The notes under the pieces are model-generated. The model searched no databases and was not told the DNA's origin. It saw only the letters and a list, made by a program, of their open reading frames with translations. Position numbers and translations under genes: made by a program. Below are positions 9,143 through 20,582 of a stretch of 64,000 nucleotides of DNA, piece after piece. This stretch comes from G963676795 sp963677215 (lineage in GTDB: Bacteria; Desulfobacterota; Desulfuromonadia; Desulfuromonadales; Geopsychrobacteraceae), in the NCBI GenBank assembly GCA_963677215.1, contig OY781919.1, forward strand, positions 2,418,001 to 2,482,000, given 5' to 3'. Each line of letters starts with the position of its first letter. The stretch's first letter is position 1.

Positions 9143-11554
9143 ATGACGAAAGACGAGAAACAGAAAGCCCTGCAGAGGCGAAGCGCCTTTTTCAGCGATG
9201 GTGTTCAGGGTTTGCGGAACCGCAAGGGGGCCAACCTTGGAGGCTGGCTGCTGCTGATCGTTGCCGTGCTGTTGACCTTTATCATCATACCGAAGGGTGG
9301 GCTGATTCCGGATTACTATGCTCCCGGCGATGTCGCTTCCCGCAATATCAAATCGCCCCGCGATCTGCTGGTCGAAGACCTGCCTTTGACAGAAGCCAAG
9401 CAGCTTGAGGCTGCCAACGCGGTTGCTCTGGTCTATCAGTTTGATGTGGCTGGTGGGAGTCAGGCTGTTGAACGGCTGGACCGGGGGCTGCGCGGCCTGT
9501 TGAATTATCAGCTCAGCAGCAGGGCCCTAAATGGACAGGATGTTCTTCCCCAGCTGGAGACCGACCTTGGCATCCCGCTGACCAGTGAAGAGTTTTTGCC
9601 TTTGCTGAAGCTGCCCCTGACAATCGAGCTGATCGACCAGATCAGGTTAGCTTTAGAGACTGTTTTTCACCGGCCGATCGTTGCCAATCAGCAGATCTAT
9701 CAGAGCGACCAGGACAAGGGACTGGTGGTTCTCGATTGGGCGAGTGGAGAGCCGCTTGAGTTGAAGATTGGTGATCGGGTGATTGGTCTCACCCAGGCTC
9801 TGAGCGAAGTTCAGACACAATTGGGGCAGCTCATGGGGCTTGCGGAGGGGCAGCGCCAGGTTCTGGCGCGCCTCGTTCAGCAACTGCTGCGGCCCAGCCT
9901 GATCTACGATCAGGATGAAACCGAAGCACGACGCCAGTTGGCCCGCGAGCAGGTCGCGCCTGTTCTGTTTCAGATCAAGAAGGGGGAGATGATCGTCCGC
10001 GAAGGGGAACGTATCTCCGCCGATCAGATCCTCAAGCTCAAGGCTATTCGTAATTCCGGACTCGACAACCGTAACCTGCAGACGGCCGCGGGGCTGTTGA
10101 TCTGCATCCTGCTGCTGATCTATGTCGGCTATCATTTTGCCAACGGCAACATCAGTAAGTTTCGTCCAGATCAGCGTGACCTGCTGTTTCTGTCGAGCGT
10201 TTTTCTGGTCTATTTCGTTCTGGTCAAGGTCTCGATCCTGATTGTTTCCGCTATCGGCAACAGTTTTACCTACATCGATTCAACAGCTTACCTCTATGCG
10301 GTCCCTTTCGCGCTGGGTGCCATGCTGGTGCGGATCGTTCTCAATTCCGAGACCGCGTTCATCTTTTCCGTCGGCTGTGCCGTGCTGGTCGGTATTATCA
10401 TGGGCAATAGCCTGCTGATGGCTCTGTTTGTCCTGATCGGCAGTCTGGTCGGGGCGCACGGAGTCCGGCACTGTCAGCAGAGGACCAGGCTTTATCGGGC
10501 CGGGCTGTGGATCGGCCTGACCAACGCCGCTTTGCTGCTGGGCATGCATTTTCTGTCGGGACGGGTTTTCGAGCTGCAACTGCTGTGGAAGCTTGGTCTC
10601 GGGTTTTTCGGTGGTATCGCCAGTGCCGTTTTTGTCAACGGCACGGTCCCGCTGGTCGAATCCTTCTTCAAGTACACGACCGATATCAAGCTGCTTGAAC
10701 TGGCCAACATGAACTCACCGGTATTGCGCCAGCTGATGATCGAGGCTCCCGGCACCTATCATCATTCGATCCTGGTCGGCAATTTGGCCGAGGCCGGGGC
10801 CGAAGCGATACGGGCCAATCCGTTGCTGGCTCGGGTCGCAGCCTATTATCATGATATCGGCAAGATCAAGAAACCGCTCTATTTTATCGAGAACTCTGGC
10901 GGTCAGCGAAACAAGCATGACAAACTGGCGCCGTCGATGAGTGCCCTGATCCTCACCTCACACGTCAAGGACGGAGTGGAACTGGCCCGCGAGCACAAGC
11001 TGGGATCGGAGCTGATGGAAATCATCCAGCAGCATCACGGCACCTCGCTGATCAAATTTTTTTATGACCGCGCCAAGAACCTGTCCGACCCGGAGGTCCA
11101 TCAGGTTGATGAGCGTGATTACCGCTATCACGGGCCGAAACCTCAGACTCGGGAAGCGGCGCTGATTATGCTGGCCGATGCGATCGAGGCCGCCAGCCGG
11201 ACACTGACCGATCCGACCCCGGCACGGATTCAGGGGATGGTGCAGAAGCTGATCAACAATATCTTTATTGATGGCCAGCTCGATGAGTGTGATCTTACCC
11301 TGAAGGACCTGAATCTGATCGCCAGGAGCTTCAATCGTGTGCTGTCGAGTTCATTCCATCATCGCGTCGATTACCCCGAACCCGTACATATCGTCAAGGA
11401 CAAGGCCGAGCCTGAGGACAAGGTGGCCGTCAAAGAGAAAGTGAAACAGAAGAATGCGAATTCAGATCGACAACCGGCAGAACAAACAACGGATTCTGAA
11501 GCGTCCCCTGCGCAAGATAGCCCAGAAGATCTTAGACGTCTCGGGATATCCTAA
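9143..11554 (+). CDS. 7TM-HD (PgpH-like) cyclic-di-AMP phosphodiesterase family protein
   Basis: An 803-residue membrane protein. One TM segment lies at about 30-50, then an extracytoplasmic domain of about 260 residues, then a cluster of TM helices (about 310-510) and a cytoplasmic HD domain with H540-H541 (TYHHSILVGN) and H570-D571 (YYHDIGKIKKP). This is the architecture of Listeria PgpH, which cleaves c-di-AMP to pApA; that substrate is inferred by homology. The start ATG at 9143 has GAGG about 6 bp upstream. The C-terminal ~35 residues are low complexity (VKEKVKQKNANSDRQPAEQ...) and are read from the same DNA as the ybeY N-terminus, a 101-bp overlap. The position between phoH and ybeY is common in Geobacter-like genomes. 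Confidence 0.92.
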   Translation: MTKDEKQKALQRRSAFFSDGVQGLRNRKGANLGGWLLLIVAVLLTFIIIPKGGLIPDYYAPGDVASRNIKSPRDLLVEDLPLTEAKQLEAANAVALVYQFDVAGGSQAVERLDRGLRGLLNYQLSSRALNGQDVLPQLETDLGIPLTSEEFLPLLKLPLTIELIDQIRLALETVFHRPIVANQQIYQSDQDKGLVVLDWASGEPLELKIGDRVIGLTQALSEVQTQLGQLMGLAEGQRQVLARLVQQLLRPSLIYDQDETEARRQLAREQVAPVLFQIKKGEMIVREGERISADQILKLKAIRNSGLDNRNLQTAAGLLICILLLIYVGYHFANGNISKFRPDQRDLLFLSSVFLVYFVLVKVSILIVSAIGNSFTYIDSTAYLYAVPFALGAMLVRIVLNSETAFIFSVGCAVLVGIIMGNSLLMALFVLIGSLVGAHGVRHCQQRTRLYRAGLWIGLTNAALLLGMHFLSGRVFELQLLWKLGLGFFGGIASAVFVNGTVPLVESFFKYTTDIKLLELANMNSPVLRQLMIEAPGTYHHSILVGNLAEAGAEAIRANPLLARVAAYYHDIGKIKKPLYFIENSGGQRNKHDKLAPSMSALILTSHVKDGVELAREHKLGSELMEIIQQHHGTSLIKFFYDRAKNLSDPEVHQVDERDYRYHGPKPQTREAALIMLADAIEAASRTLTDPTPARIQGMVQKLINNIFIDGQLDECDLTLKDLNLIARSFNRVLSSSFHHRVDYPEPVHIVKDKAEPEDKVAVKEKVKQKNANSDRQPAEQTTDSEASPAQDSPEDLRRLGIS

Positions 11555-11912
11555 GGGCGAACTGTCGATCGTTCTGCTCGACAACGCCGGGATTCAGGAG
11601 GTCAACCGCGATTACCTGGGGCGCGACTGGCCGACCAACGTCATTTCCTTTTCGATGCTTGAAGGTGAGGGGGCCGGTATCCAACCCGATCTGCTCGGCG
11701 ATGTGATTATCTCGACTGAACGTACGGCCAGCGATGCCGACGAGGCCGGGATCCCTTTTGAGCATGAACTCTGGTTCCTGCTACTGCACGGCATCCTTCA
11801 TCTGATCGGTTATGATCATGAGCGGGGTAGTGAAGAGGACGCTGCGCAGATGGAAGCCAGGGAAAAAGAAATCTTTTCCATACTTGTTAACGAATTTTCT
11901 ATTTCTGCATAG
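11454..11912 (+). CDS. ybeY: Endoribonuclease YbeY (rRNA maturation factor)
   Basis: A 152-residue zinc-dependent RNase of the UPF0054 family, acting in 16S rRNA 3'-end maturation and ribosome quality control. The metal-binding motif HGILHLIGYDH gives H112, H116 and H122. NREYRGRDWPTNVISF-like sequence (here NRDYLGRDWPTNVISF) is the family signature. The ATG at 11454 lies inside the 3' end of the upstream 7TM-HD gene; the first 40 residues (MRIQIDNRQNKQRIL...) look like a genuine YbeY N-terminus, so the overlap appears real and not a misplaced start. The next gene begins 23 bp after the stop. Confidence 0.95.
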   Translation: MRIQIDNRQNKQRILKRPLRKIAQKILDVSGYPKGELSIVLLDNAGIQEVNRDYLGRDWPTNVISFSMLEGEGAGIQPDLLGDVIISTERTASDADEAGIPFEHELWFLLLHGILHLIGYDHERGSEEDAAQMEAREKEIFSILVNEFSISA

Positions 11913-11935
11913 ATTGCAAGGAGCTCGAAGATCTG

Positions 11936-12796
11936 GTGGATAGTGACAATGCGCAAGATTCTGACAGTTGGTTGAAGCGTCTGACCGATAAACTGGCCCT
12001 GCGTCCCAAGGCCAGCACTGAAGAAGATCTGCATGAAATGATCGATGCCTCGGAACAGCAGGGGATCATCGATGAAGAAGAAGGGGAGATGCTCCAGTCG
12101 ATTCTGGAGTTGGATGAAACAATCCTCCGGGAGATCATGGTGCCGCGGACCGATATGGTCTGTGTCGACAGTGATGCTCCTCTCAGCGCTGTACTTAAAG
12201 CTATTCTCAAGACCGGTCATTCCCGGATTCCCGTCTATCGTGGCAATATCGATAACATCATCGGCCTGGTCTACGCCAAGGATCTTTTGCGTTACTGGGG
12301 GAGAGAGATTGACAATATCGTCCTCGGCGAAGTTCTGCGTCCTCCCTATCTGGTCCCCGAATCGAAGACCGTCAGCGACATGCTCAAGGAGTTTCAGGAG
12401 ACCCGCGTCCATATCGCCATCGTCATCGACGAGTATGGCGGTACCTCCGGGCTGGTGACGATTGAGGACCTGCTCGAAGAGATTGTCGGCGATATTCAGG
12501 ATGAGTACGACCGAGAAGACGAGTGGCTGATTGAAGAACCTGACGGAACCCTGCTGGTTGATGCCCGCCTGAATATCGAAGAATTTGAAGAATATTACGA
12601 AGTTGAGGTTCCTCGCGAAAAATTCGATACCATCGGTGGTTTTATCGTCGAGCATTGCGGCCGGGTTCCGGCTGTTGGCGAGCGAATCAAGGTCGAGAAT
12701 TTCGAGATGCTGATCGAGCAGGGGAACCAGCGGGTCATTCGCCAGGTGCGGATCTTTCCGCAGCAGGTCGCTGAGGCAGAAGGAAGCGACTCTTGA
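11936..12796 (+). CDS. CorC/HlyC-family CBS-domain protein
   Basis: A 286-residue protein with an acidic N-terminus (about 1-55), two CBS domains (about 70-190; VPRTDMVCVD, SRIPVYRGN) and a CorC/HlyC C-terminal domain (about 205-280). It lacks the N-terminal DUF21 membrane domain, as in E. coli CorC (YbeX). Proteins of this type are associated with Mg2+/Co2+ homeostasis and, in E. coli, with ribosome maturation. The start is GTG at 11936 with AAGGAG about 12 bp upstream. The stop overlaps the TTG start of lnt (TTGA, 4 bp). The order ybeY-corC-lnt is the same as in enterobacteria. Confidence 0.9.
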   Translation: MDSDNAQDSDSWLKRLTDKLALRPKASTEEDLHEMIDASEQQGIIDEEEGEMLQSILELDETILREIMVPRTDMVCVDSDAPLSAVLKAILKTGHSRIPVYRGNIDNIIGLVYAKDLLRYWGREIDNIVLGEVLRPPYLVPESKTVSDMLKEFQETRVHIAIVIDEYGGTSGLVTIEDLLEEIVGDIQDEYDREDEWLIEEPDGTLLVDARLNIEEFEEYYEVEVPREKFDTIGGFIVEHCGRVPAVGERIKVENFEMLIEQGNQRVIRQVRIFPQQVAEAEGSDS

Positions 12797-14310
12797 AGTA
12801 TTTTTCCCAGATTGACCGGACCATCCTGATTTCTGCTCTTTCCGGGGTGCTGCTGGCGCTTGCTTTTCCTCGCCCCGATTTGTTCTGGCTGGCCTGGATC
12901 GGTCTGATTCCTCTGCTGCTGGTCATGGGGAAACGTCCTTTTGCCAGTGGTTTTTCTGCCGGAATCGCCTTTTTTGCCGTCGTTCTCTACTGGCTGAATA
13001 TCGTGATGACCAACTACGGTGGTCTGATGCCGGTCTTTTCCGCGATCGCCTACCTGATGCTGGTCATCTATCTGGCGTTCTATTTCGGGATCGCCACCCT
13101 GACCAGCTGGGGGTTGAAAAAGCGTTACCGGATTCCACTACTGCTCAGTTTTCCCTTTTTCTGGGTTGCTCTCGAATACCTGCGCGGTCTGATTTTCAGC
13201 GGGTTTCCCTGGGCTCTGCTCGGTTATTCCCAGCAGGATTTTTCGCTGGCCATCCAGAGTGCCGATGTGACGGGGGTGTATGGCGTCAGTTTCATCCTGG
13301 TTGCGGTCAATTGCGCCCTGGCCTGGCTGATTGTTGAACCGCGCAAACGGAACGCTTGGATAGGCGCCGTGGTTGTCGCTGTGCTGCTGGCCGGCCACCT
13401 TGGTTATGGGCACTGGTGTGAGCGGACAAAAAGTGATGAGCGCGAGGAAAGCCTGCGCATCGCCCTGATTCAGGGTAATATTGAGCAGGGGCAGAAGTGG
13501 TTGCCGGAAAATCGTCAGCAGACGGTCGATTTCTATCGTGATCTCTCCTTGCAAGCAGCCGAGCAGCCAGTTGACCTGTTGCTCTGGCCGGAAGCGGCGA
13601 CCCCGTTTTTTCTGCAGGATGACGGTGCGCTGCAGCGCCAGGTCAAGGCCGTGCCTGGTGAGGCGCAGGCCGCACTGCTGGTCGGTAGCCCGTCTTATGA
13701 AGCAGATGGTGAAGGGCAGGTGAGCTATTACAACAGCGCTTATCTGTTCTCGCCGCAGGGGGAAAAGATCGGTCGCTCCGACAAGCTGCACCTGGTGCCG
13801 TTCGGGGAATATGTGCCGCTTAAATGGTTACTCGGTTTCCTTGATAAGCTGGTCGTCGGCGCCGGCGATTTCTCGTCCGGAAAATTGCAGCCGCTTGTTT
13901 ATGCTGACCACAGGCTCGGAGTGCTGATCTGTTATGAAGCGATCTTTTCCGAGCTGGCCAGGACCCAGGTGCGCAAAGGGAGCGATCTGCTGATCAATCT
14001 GACCAATGATGCCTGGTTCGGCCGCTCCTCGGCACCTTATCAGCACCTTGCCATGGTGCGTTTTCGCTCCATCGAGAACAGGGTGTGGACGGCGCGCACG
14101 GCCAATACCGGAATCTCGGCCTTTATCGCCCCTTCGGGAAAAGTCATCAGCGCGACCCCGCTGTTTGAACGCCTGCAGCAGCGTGGCATCGTCGGGCTTG
14201 GGGCAGAGCAGACCTTTTATACCCGTTACGGTGACGTTTTTGCCCTGGCTTGCCTGATGCTCTTCTGCTTTGCCTGCTTTGCTCTGACGCGCAAGAAAAA
14301 CAAAGACTGA
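12793..14310 (+). CDS. lnt: Apolipoprotein N-acyltransferase
   Basis: Transfers an acyl chain to the N-terminal cysteine of apolipoproteins in the inner membrane, the last step of lipoprotein maturation. The protein is 505 residues, close to the family norm. About six TM helices occupy 1-220, followed by a periplasmic nitrilase-fold domain with the Glu-Lys-Cys triad at E267 (WPEAATPFF), K331 (DKLHLVPFGEY) and C380 (LICYEAIF), and a C-terminal TM helix (about 478-498). The start is a TTG at 12793 overlapping the upstream stop by 4 bp, indicating translational coupling to the CorC-like gene. Confidence 0.95.
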   Translation: MKYFSQIDRTILISALSGVLLALAFPRPDLFWLAWIGLIPLLLVMGKRPFASGFSAGIAFFAVVLYWLNIVMTNYGGLMPVFSAIAYLMLVIYLAFYFGIATLTSWGLKKRYRIPLLLSFPFFWVALEYLRGLIFSGFPWALLGYSQQDFSLAIQSADVTGVYGVSFILVAVNCALAWLIVEPRKRNAWIGAVVVAVLLAGHLGYGHWCERTKSDEREESLRIALIQGNIEQGQKWLPENRQQTVDFYRDLSLQAAEQPVDLLLWPEAATPFFLQDDGALQRQVKAVPGEAQAALLVGSPSYEADGEGQVSYYNSAYLFSPQGEKIGRSDKLHLVPFGEYVPLKWLLGFLDKLVVGAGDFSSGKLQPLVYADHRLGVLICYEAIFSELARTQVRKGSDLLINLTNDAWFGRSSAPYQHLAMVRFRSIENRVWTARTANTGISAFIAPSGKVISATPLFERLQQRGIVGLGAEQTFYTRYGDVFALACLMLFCFACFALTRKKNKD

Positions 14311-14420
14311 TCGTTGGCCTCTAGCCATAACCTTAACTCGTATCCAACCTGAATACTTACGCGTCGCCCACCGGAGTTTTCGGTTGGCAGCTAACTATCA
14401 CCAGTTCCGGAGATTTTCAG

Positions 14421-16175
14421 GTGCGCTATTCCTCTTTGCTGCTGGTTCCGCTTCTGTCTCTCTTGGTGTTTGCCGTCCCGCTCTGGGCGGCAGATGCCAA
14501 CAGTTCATCATCCCTGCAAACAGGGATGATGACTATCGGGCTGTTCGGTGGACTGGCCCTGTTTCTTTTTGGTATGGAACAGATGACCGAAGCGCTCAAG
14601 GCCGCAGCCGGTGGTGGCCTGCAGACGATTCTGGCGCGCCTGACGACCAATCGCTTCAGCGGCGCGCTGATGGGGGCCCTGGTCACAGCGATCATTCAGT
14701 CCTCTTCGGTCACGACCGTTCTGGTTGTCGGCTTTGTGAGTGCCGGCCTGATGACTCTGAATCAGTCGATCGGCGTGATCCTCGGGGCGAACATAGGTAC
14801 GACAATTACGGCCCAGATCATCGCCTTCAAGGTGACCAAGTATGCGCTGCTGATCGTTGCCGTCGGTTTTTTCATGACTTTTACCGGTCGACGCGAGAAG
14901 GTTCGCCAATATGGGGCGATGTTTTTCGGGCTCGGACTGGTCTTTCTCGGTATGGGGATCATGAGTGAATCGATGGCTCCCCTGCGCCAGTATCCGCCGT
15001 TTCTCGATCTGATGAGACAGATGGCCAATCCTCTGCTGGGTATTCTGGTTGGCGCGGTTTTTACTGCGGTGGTTCAGTCCTCTTCGGCGACAACAGGGAT
15101 CGTCATTGTTCTGGCCAGTCAGGGCTTTGTCCCTTTGACGGCGGGAATTGCCCTCGCTCTGGGAGCCAATATAGGCACCTGTGTGACGGCGATGCTGGCG
15201 GCTATCGGTAAGCCCAGGGCCGCACTGAGGGCTGCAGCTGTCCATGTCCTGTTCAATGTCGTTGGCGTTCTGCTCTGGTTTGGATTTATCGGTCAGTTGG
15301 CGCGGCTAACGCAGTTTCTGTCACCGCTTCACCCTGAACTGACTGGTCTTGCCCGGCTGGCAGCGGAGACGCCGCGTCAGATCGCCAATGCCAATACCCT
15401 GTTCAACCTGGTCAATACCCTGCTGTTCATCGGTTTTACGCCATGGCTCGGGCAGGTTGTCAGTCGTATTTTTCCGGATCGGTTAAGGCGGGAAGACCAG
15501 CCGCTGATTGCGCCGAAATATCTTGATGAGCATCTGCTCGAGACTCCTTCGGCGGCGCTCAATGTCGTACGTCTGGAAATCGGTCATCTCGGTCAGCAGG
15601 TCCTGCTGATGTTGGCAACCGCGCACCGGGCCCTTGAGGAGCAGAGCGTCGATCTGTTCCGCGATGTTGAAAAGGCCGACGACGCTGCCGATATTCTGCA
15701 TAAGGATATTCTGGAATATCTCAACGCGATAGGCAAACGGGAATTGACCGGCCAGCAGATTGAAGAATATTTTCGTCTGGCCCAGGCGGTCGATACCCTT
15801 GAAAGTATCGGTGATCTGCTGGAATCCGATTTTGCCGTGACCGGTGTGGAACTGGCCCAGCAGGGATCGCGGCCAAGTTCGATCATGTACGCGCACCTAA
15901 AAAAATTGCACGGGCTGGTTGTTGAAGCCCTGGAGTCGGCGATTCAGGCGGTTGTCAACAGCGATCAGAAGGCGGGGCAGGATGTTCTGGGGTTGCGCCT
16001 GGCGGTCAACGGCACGGTTGCCGAAGCCTTTCAGCATCAGGTGGAAAGTCTGGCCAAGAGTAATCGGGAGAGGATCGCGACGCTGCAGCTCGAGTTTGAA
16101 ATGATCGACAAGCTGAAGCAGATCTACTCACTGAGTAAGCGGATCGCCCGCCTTTTTGTTCCCCCTGAGGTCTGA
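14421..16175 (+). CDS. Na+/phosphate cotransporter family protein with PhoU domain
   Basis: A 584-residue protein. A cleavable or first TM segment (about 4-22) is followed by two inverted Na/Pi repeats marked by QSSS motifs (IIQSSSVTTVLVVGF near 93 and VVQSSSATTGIVIV near 217) and GANIGTT/GANIGTC. A cytoplasmic PhoU-like helical domain occupies about 370-575. NptA/YjbB-type transporters move phosphate with sodium; direction (import or export) cannot be told from sequence. The start is GTG at 14421, 8 bp after GGAG. It stands 110 bp after lnt and 88 bp before kdsB with no clear terminator on either side. Confidence 0.9.
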   Translation: MRYSSLLLVPLLSLLVFAVPLWAADANSSSSLQTGMMTIGLFGGLALFLFGMEQMTEALKAAAGGGLQTILARLTTNRFSGALMGALVTAIIQSSSVTTVLVVGFVSAGLMTLNQSIGVILGANIGTTITAQIIAFKVTKYALLIVAVGFFMTFTGRREKVRQYGAMFFGLGLVFLGMGIMSESMAPLRQYPPFLDLMRQMANPLLGILVGAVFTAVVQSSSATTGIVIVLASQGFVPLTAGIALALGANIGTCVTAMLAAIGKPRAALRAAAVHVLFNVVGVLLWFGFIGQLARLTQFLSPLHPELTGLARLAAETPRQIANANTLFNLVNTLLFIGFTPWLGQVVSRIFPDRLRREDQPLIAPKYLDEHLLETPSAALNVVRLEIGHLGQQVLLMLATAHRALEEQSVDLFRDVEKADDAADILHKDILEYLNAIGKRELTGQQIEEYFRLAQAVDTLESIGDLLESDFAVTGVELAQQGSRPSSIMYAHLKKLHGLVVEALESAIQAVVNSDQKAGQDVLGLRLAVNGTVAEAFQHQVESLAKSNRERIATLQLEFEMIDKLKQIYSLSKRIARLFVPPEV

Positions 16176-16263
16176 TCTGGGTAGCAGCGCGATTTGGCGG
16201 TTGACAACTGGTAAGTTTCGAGCAAGTATCTCTGTTTTTTTGCGAGCCTGAAGGATCGAATCT

Positions 16264-17031
16264 ATGCAGCAGGTCACAGCAATTCTGCCGGCCCGTTATG
16301 CCTCTACCCGCTTTCCGGGCAAGCCATTGGCACTGATCGCCGGCAAGCCGATGATTCAGCATGTTTATGAACGGGTGTCGTTGGCCGACTCGGTGGATCG
16401 GGTCATTGTCGCCACGGACGATCAGCGCATCGTTGATTGCGTTGCGGCTTTCGGTGGAGAGGTCATGCTGACCCGTGCCGATCATCCGACCGGGACGGAC
16501 CGTCTGGCTGAAGTCGCAAGCCGTATCGATGCGGAGCTGATTGTCAACGTTCAGGGGGATGAGCCGCTTATTCAGCCTGAAATGATCGATCAGGCCGTGG
16601 TGCCGTTGGTCGCGAATAGCGAGATCCAGATGGGAACACTGGCGTCTGTAGTCGACAGCGTCGACGATTTCCGCAGCCCGAACGTGGTCAAGGTGGTCAG
16701 GAATCTGGCCGGGTTCGCCCTCTATTTTTCCCGGGCACCAATCCCCTGGCCGCGGGATATTTTCGCGGATCAGCTTGGATATCAGCTGGCCGGTCTTGGC
16801 ATCCTGCGCCATATAGGCCTTTATGTCTATCGTCGTCAGTTGCTGCTCGACTATCCGAAGTGGCCCAAGACCCCGCTGGAAGAGCTGGAGAACCTGGAAC
16901 AGCTACGTGCTCTGGAGCGCGGTATCGGGCTCTATGTCGCTCAGACCGACTGCTCCTGCCATGGGGTCGATACGCCAGAGGATCTGCTTAGGGTTGAACG
17001 GCTTCTGAGTGAAAAACACGAATTAAAATAG
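16264..17031 (+). CDS. kdsB: 3-deoxy-manno-octulosonate cytidylyltransferase (CMP-KDO synthetase)
   Basis: Activates KDO with CTP to form CMP-KDO for lipid A inner-core synthesis. At 255 residues it has the usual length. The N-terminal nucleotide-binding motif is ILPARYASTRFPGKPL, with TGTDRLAEV and VNVQGDEPLI following. In the 5' gap a TTGACA at about 16201 has no good -10 partner, so promoter placement is unsure. It begins the KDO gene run with pyrG (CTP supply), kdsA, kdsD and kdsC. Confidence 0.96.
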   Translation: MQQVTAILPARYASTRFPGKPLALIAGKPMIQHVYERVSLADSVDRVIVATDDQRIVDCVAAFGGEVMLTRADHPTGTDRLAEVASRIDAELIVNVQGDEPLIQPEMIDQAVVPLVANSEIQMGTLASVVDSVDDFRSPNVVKVVRNLAGFALYFSRAPIPWPRDIFADQLGYQLAGLGILRHIGLYVYRRQLLLDYPKWPKTPLEELENLEQLRALERGIGLYVAQTDCSCHGVDTPEDLLRVERLLSEKHELK

Positions 17032-17170
17032 TAGGTTCGATTCTATTTGCAGGGTGGATCGATTTTTGCTAGATCGGGGTTTCTTTCGGACCTGTTTCTG
17101 TGTAGAATCAGCCAACTGAAGGCAAATGGCCATATGGTGGCCTTAAGTGCGAATATAGAAAAATGACAGG

Positions 17171-18783
<1,613 letters not shown>

Positions 18784-18787
<4 letters not shown>

Positions 18788-19611
18788 ACATAGTCAAAAC
18801 CGGAAATGTCACCTTTGGCGGGGCCAAGCCTCTGACTCTGATTGCCGGGCCCTGTGCGATCGAAAACGAAGATCTGACCCTGCGTATTGCTGAAGGGCTG
18901 AAAAAAATAACCGCTGAGCTGGGTTGTGATTTTGTTTTCAAGGCCTCTTATGACAAGGCGAACCGGACTTCGGTTACCTCCTACCGCGGTCTTGGTATGG
19001 ATGAAGGCTTAAGGATTCTGGCCCGGGTCAAGAGTGAGTTTACAGTGCCAGTGATCTCGGATGTCCATGACGAGTCCCAGATCGACGCGGCCGCTGAGGT
19101 CCTCGATATCATGCAGATTCCTGCCTTTCTGTCACGTCAGACCGATCTGCTGGTCAAGGCAGGTCAGAGCGGTCGGGTTGTCAATGTCAAGAAGGGACAG
19201 TTTCTGGCTCCCTGGGACATGGAACACGGGGTGCGTAAAATCGAATCGACCGGTAATCACAATATCCTGCTGACCGAACGTGGCGCTTCCTTCGGCTATA
19301 ACAATCTGGTCACCGATATGCGTTCGCTGGTCATCATGCGTGATCTCGGCTATCCGGTTATTTTCGATGCGACTCACGCCGTCCAGTTGCCTGGCGGTGC
19401 CGGCGGTGCCTCATCAGGTCAGCGTCAGTATGTAGCAGCGCTGTCCCGTGCTGCTGCGGCCACCGGTATCGACGGTCTGTTCTGGGAGGTTCACGAAAAT
19501 CCTGATCAGGCCCTCTGTGACGGACCGAACATGCTGGCGCTTGACCAGGTCAAGCAGGTACTGCAGCAGGTCCTTGAGGTCGATGCGATCTTCAAGCGTA
19601 ACGAAGGGTAG
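18784..19611 (+). CDS. kdsA: 3-deoxy-8-phosphooctulonate synthase
   Basis: Condenses arabinose-5-phosphate with phosphoenolpyruvate to KDO-8-phosphate. The protein is 275 residues, a TIM barrel of the DAHP/KDO8P synthase class I family. Motifs visible are LIAGPCAIEN near the N-terminus, FKASYDKANRTS, and VIFDATHAVQLPGG. The ATG overlaps the pyrG stop by 4 bp, and kdsD starts 8 bp after the stop. Whether it is the metal-dependent or metal-independent type was not resolved. Confidence 0.97.
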
Positions 19612-19619
19612 GGAAAGAG

Positions 19620-20582
19620 ATGATAGAAACAGCCAAACGTGTCCTGCAAGTCGAAGCTGAAGCCGTTCTTGCCCTTCAGGATCGTCTTGACGGGGATTTT
19701 ACCAGGGCTGTAGAGATGATCCTGGCCTGCCAGGGGAAGGTTGTCATCACCGGAATGGGCAAGTCTGGGCTGATCTGTCAGAAGATTGCCGCGACCATGG
19801 CTTCAACCGGGACCCCGACCTTTTTTCTTCATCCGGCTGAAGGAATCCACGGTGATCTCGGCATGTTGTCCAGGGGGGATGTCGTCATTGCCGTCTCCTT
19901 CTCCGGCGAAACCGAAGAGGTCTGCCGGATTCTGCCGGTCATTAAACGGATGGGGCTGCCGCTGATCGCCATGTCAGGTAACCCCAAGAGTACACTGGGA
20001 ATTGCCGGTGACGTTCACCTCAATGTCGCTATCAAGGAAGAAGCCTGCCCGCTGGGGCTGGCTCCTACTGCAAGTACCACTGCGACGCTGGCCATGGGTG
20101 ATGCCCTGGCCGTTGTCCTGCTCAACGAGCGCGGTTTTAAGGCGGAAGACTTTGCCCTGTTCCACCCCGGCGGTTCTCTGGGCCGCAAGCTGCTGCTGCG
20201 CGTAGATGATATCATGCTGCGTGGTGATGCTGTGCCGCTGGTCAGTGAAGAGACTCTGCTGCGCGATGCGCTGTTTGAGATCACCAGTAAAAAACTGGGG
20301 GTCACCGGTGTCGTCGATCTGGCCGGGCATCTGACCGGGGTGTTCACCGATGGCGACCTGCGTCGTATTATGGAGAAAGGGCTGGATGGCCTGGAATCCC
20401 CGATTCGGGAGGCGATGTCGACAAGTCCGAAGCGGATCCTGCGTCACAACCTGGCGGCCAAGGCGCTGCAGGTGATGGAAGCCCACAAGATCTCCTCATT
20501 GTTCGTTTTTGAAGAAGAGGATGGCAAGGTTCCCGTTGGTGTTGTCCACCTCCAGGACCTGCTCAAGGCCGGAGTTGTCTGA
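19620..20582 (+). CDS. kdsD: Arabinose-5-phosphate isomerase
   Basis: Interconverts ribulose-5-phosphate and arabinose-5-phosphate, supplying kdsA. The 320-residue protein has an N-terminal SIS sugar-isomerase domain (VVITGMGKSGLICQKIAATMASTG; the serine-rich loop SFSGETEEV) and two C-terminal CBS domains (from about 200: DDIMLRGDAVPLV, GVFTDGDLRR). The conserved APTASTTATLAMGDALAV stretch is present. The stop shares one base with the kdsC start. Confidence 0.96.
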   Translation: MIETAKRVLQVEAEAVLALQDRLDGDFTRAVEMILACQGKVVITGMGKSGLICQKIAATMASTGTPTFFLHPAEGIHGDLGMLSRGDVVIAVSFSGETEEVCRILPVIKRMGLPLIAMSGNPKSTLGIAGDVHLNVAIKEEACPLGLAPTASTTATLAMGDALAVVLLNERGFKAEDFALFHPGGSLGRKLLLRVDDIMLRGDAVPLVSEETLLRDALFEITSKKLGVTGVVDLAGHLTGVFTDGDLRRIMEKGLDGLESPIREAMSTSPKRILRHNLAAKALQVMEAHKISSLFVFEEEDGKVPVGVVHLQDLLKAGVV

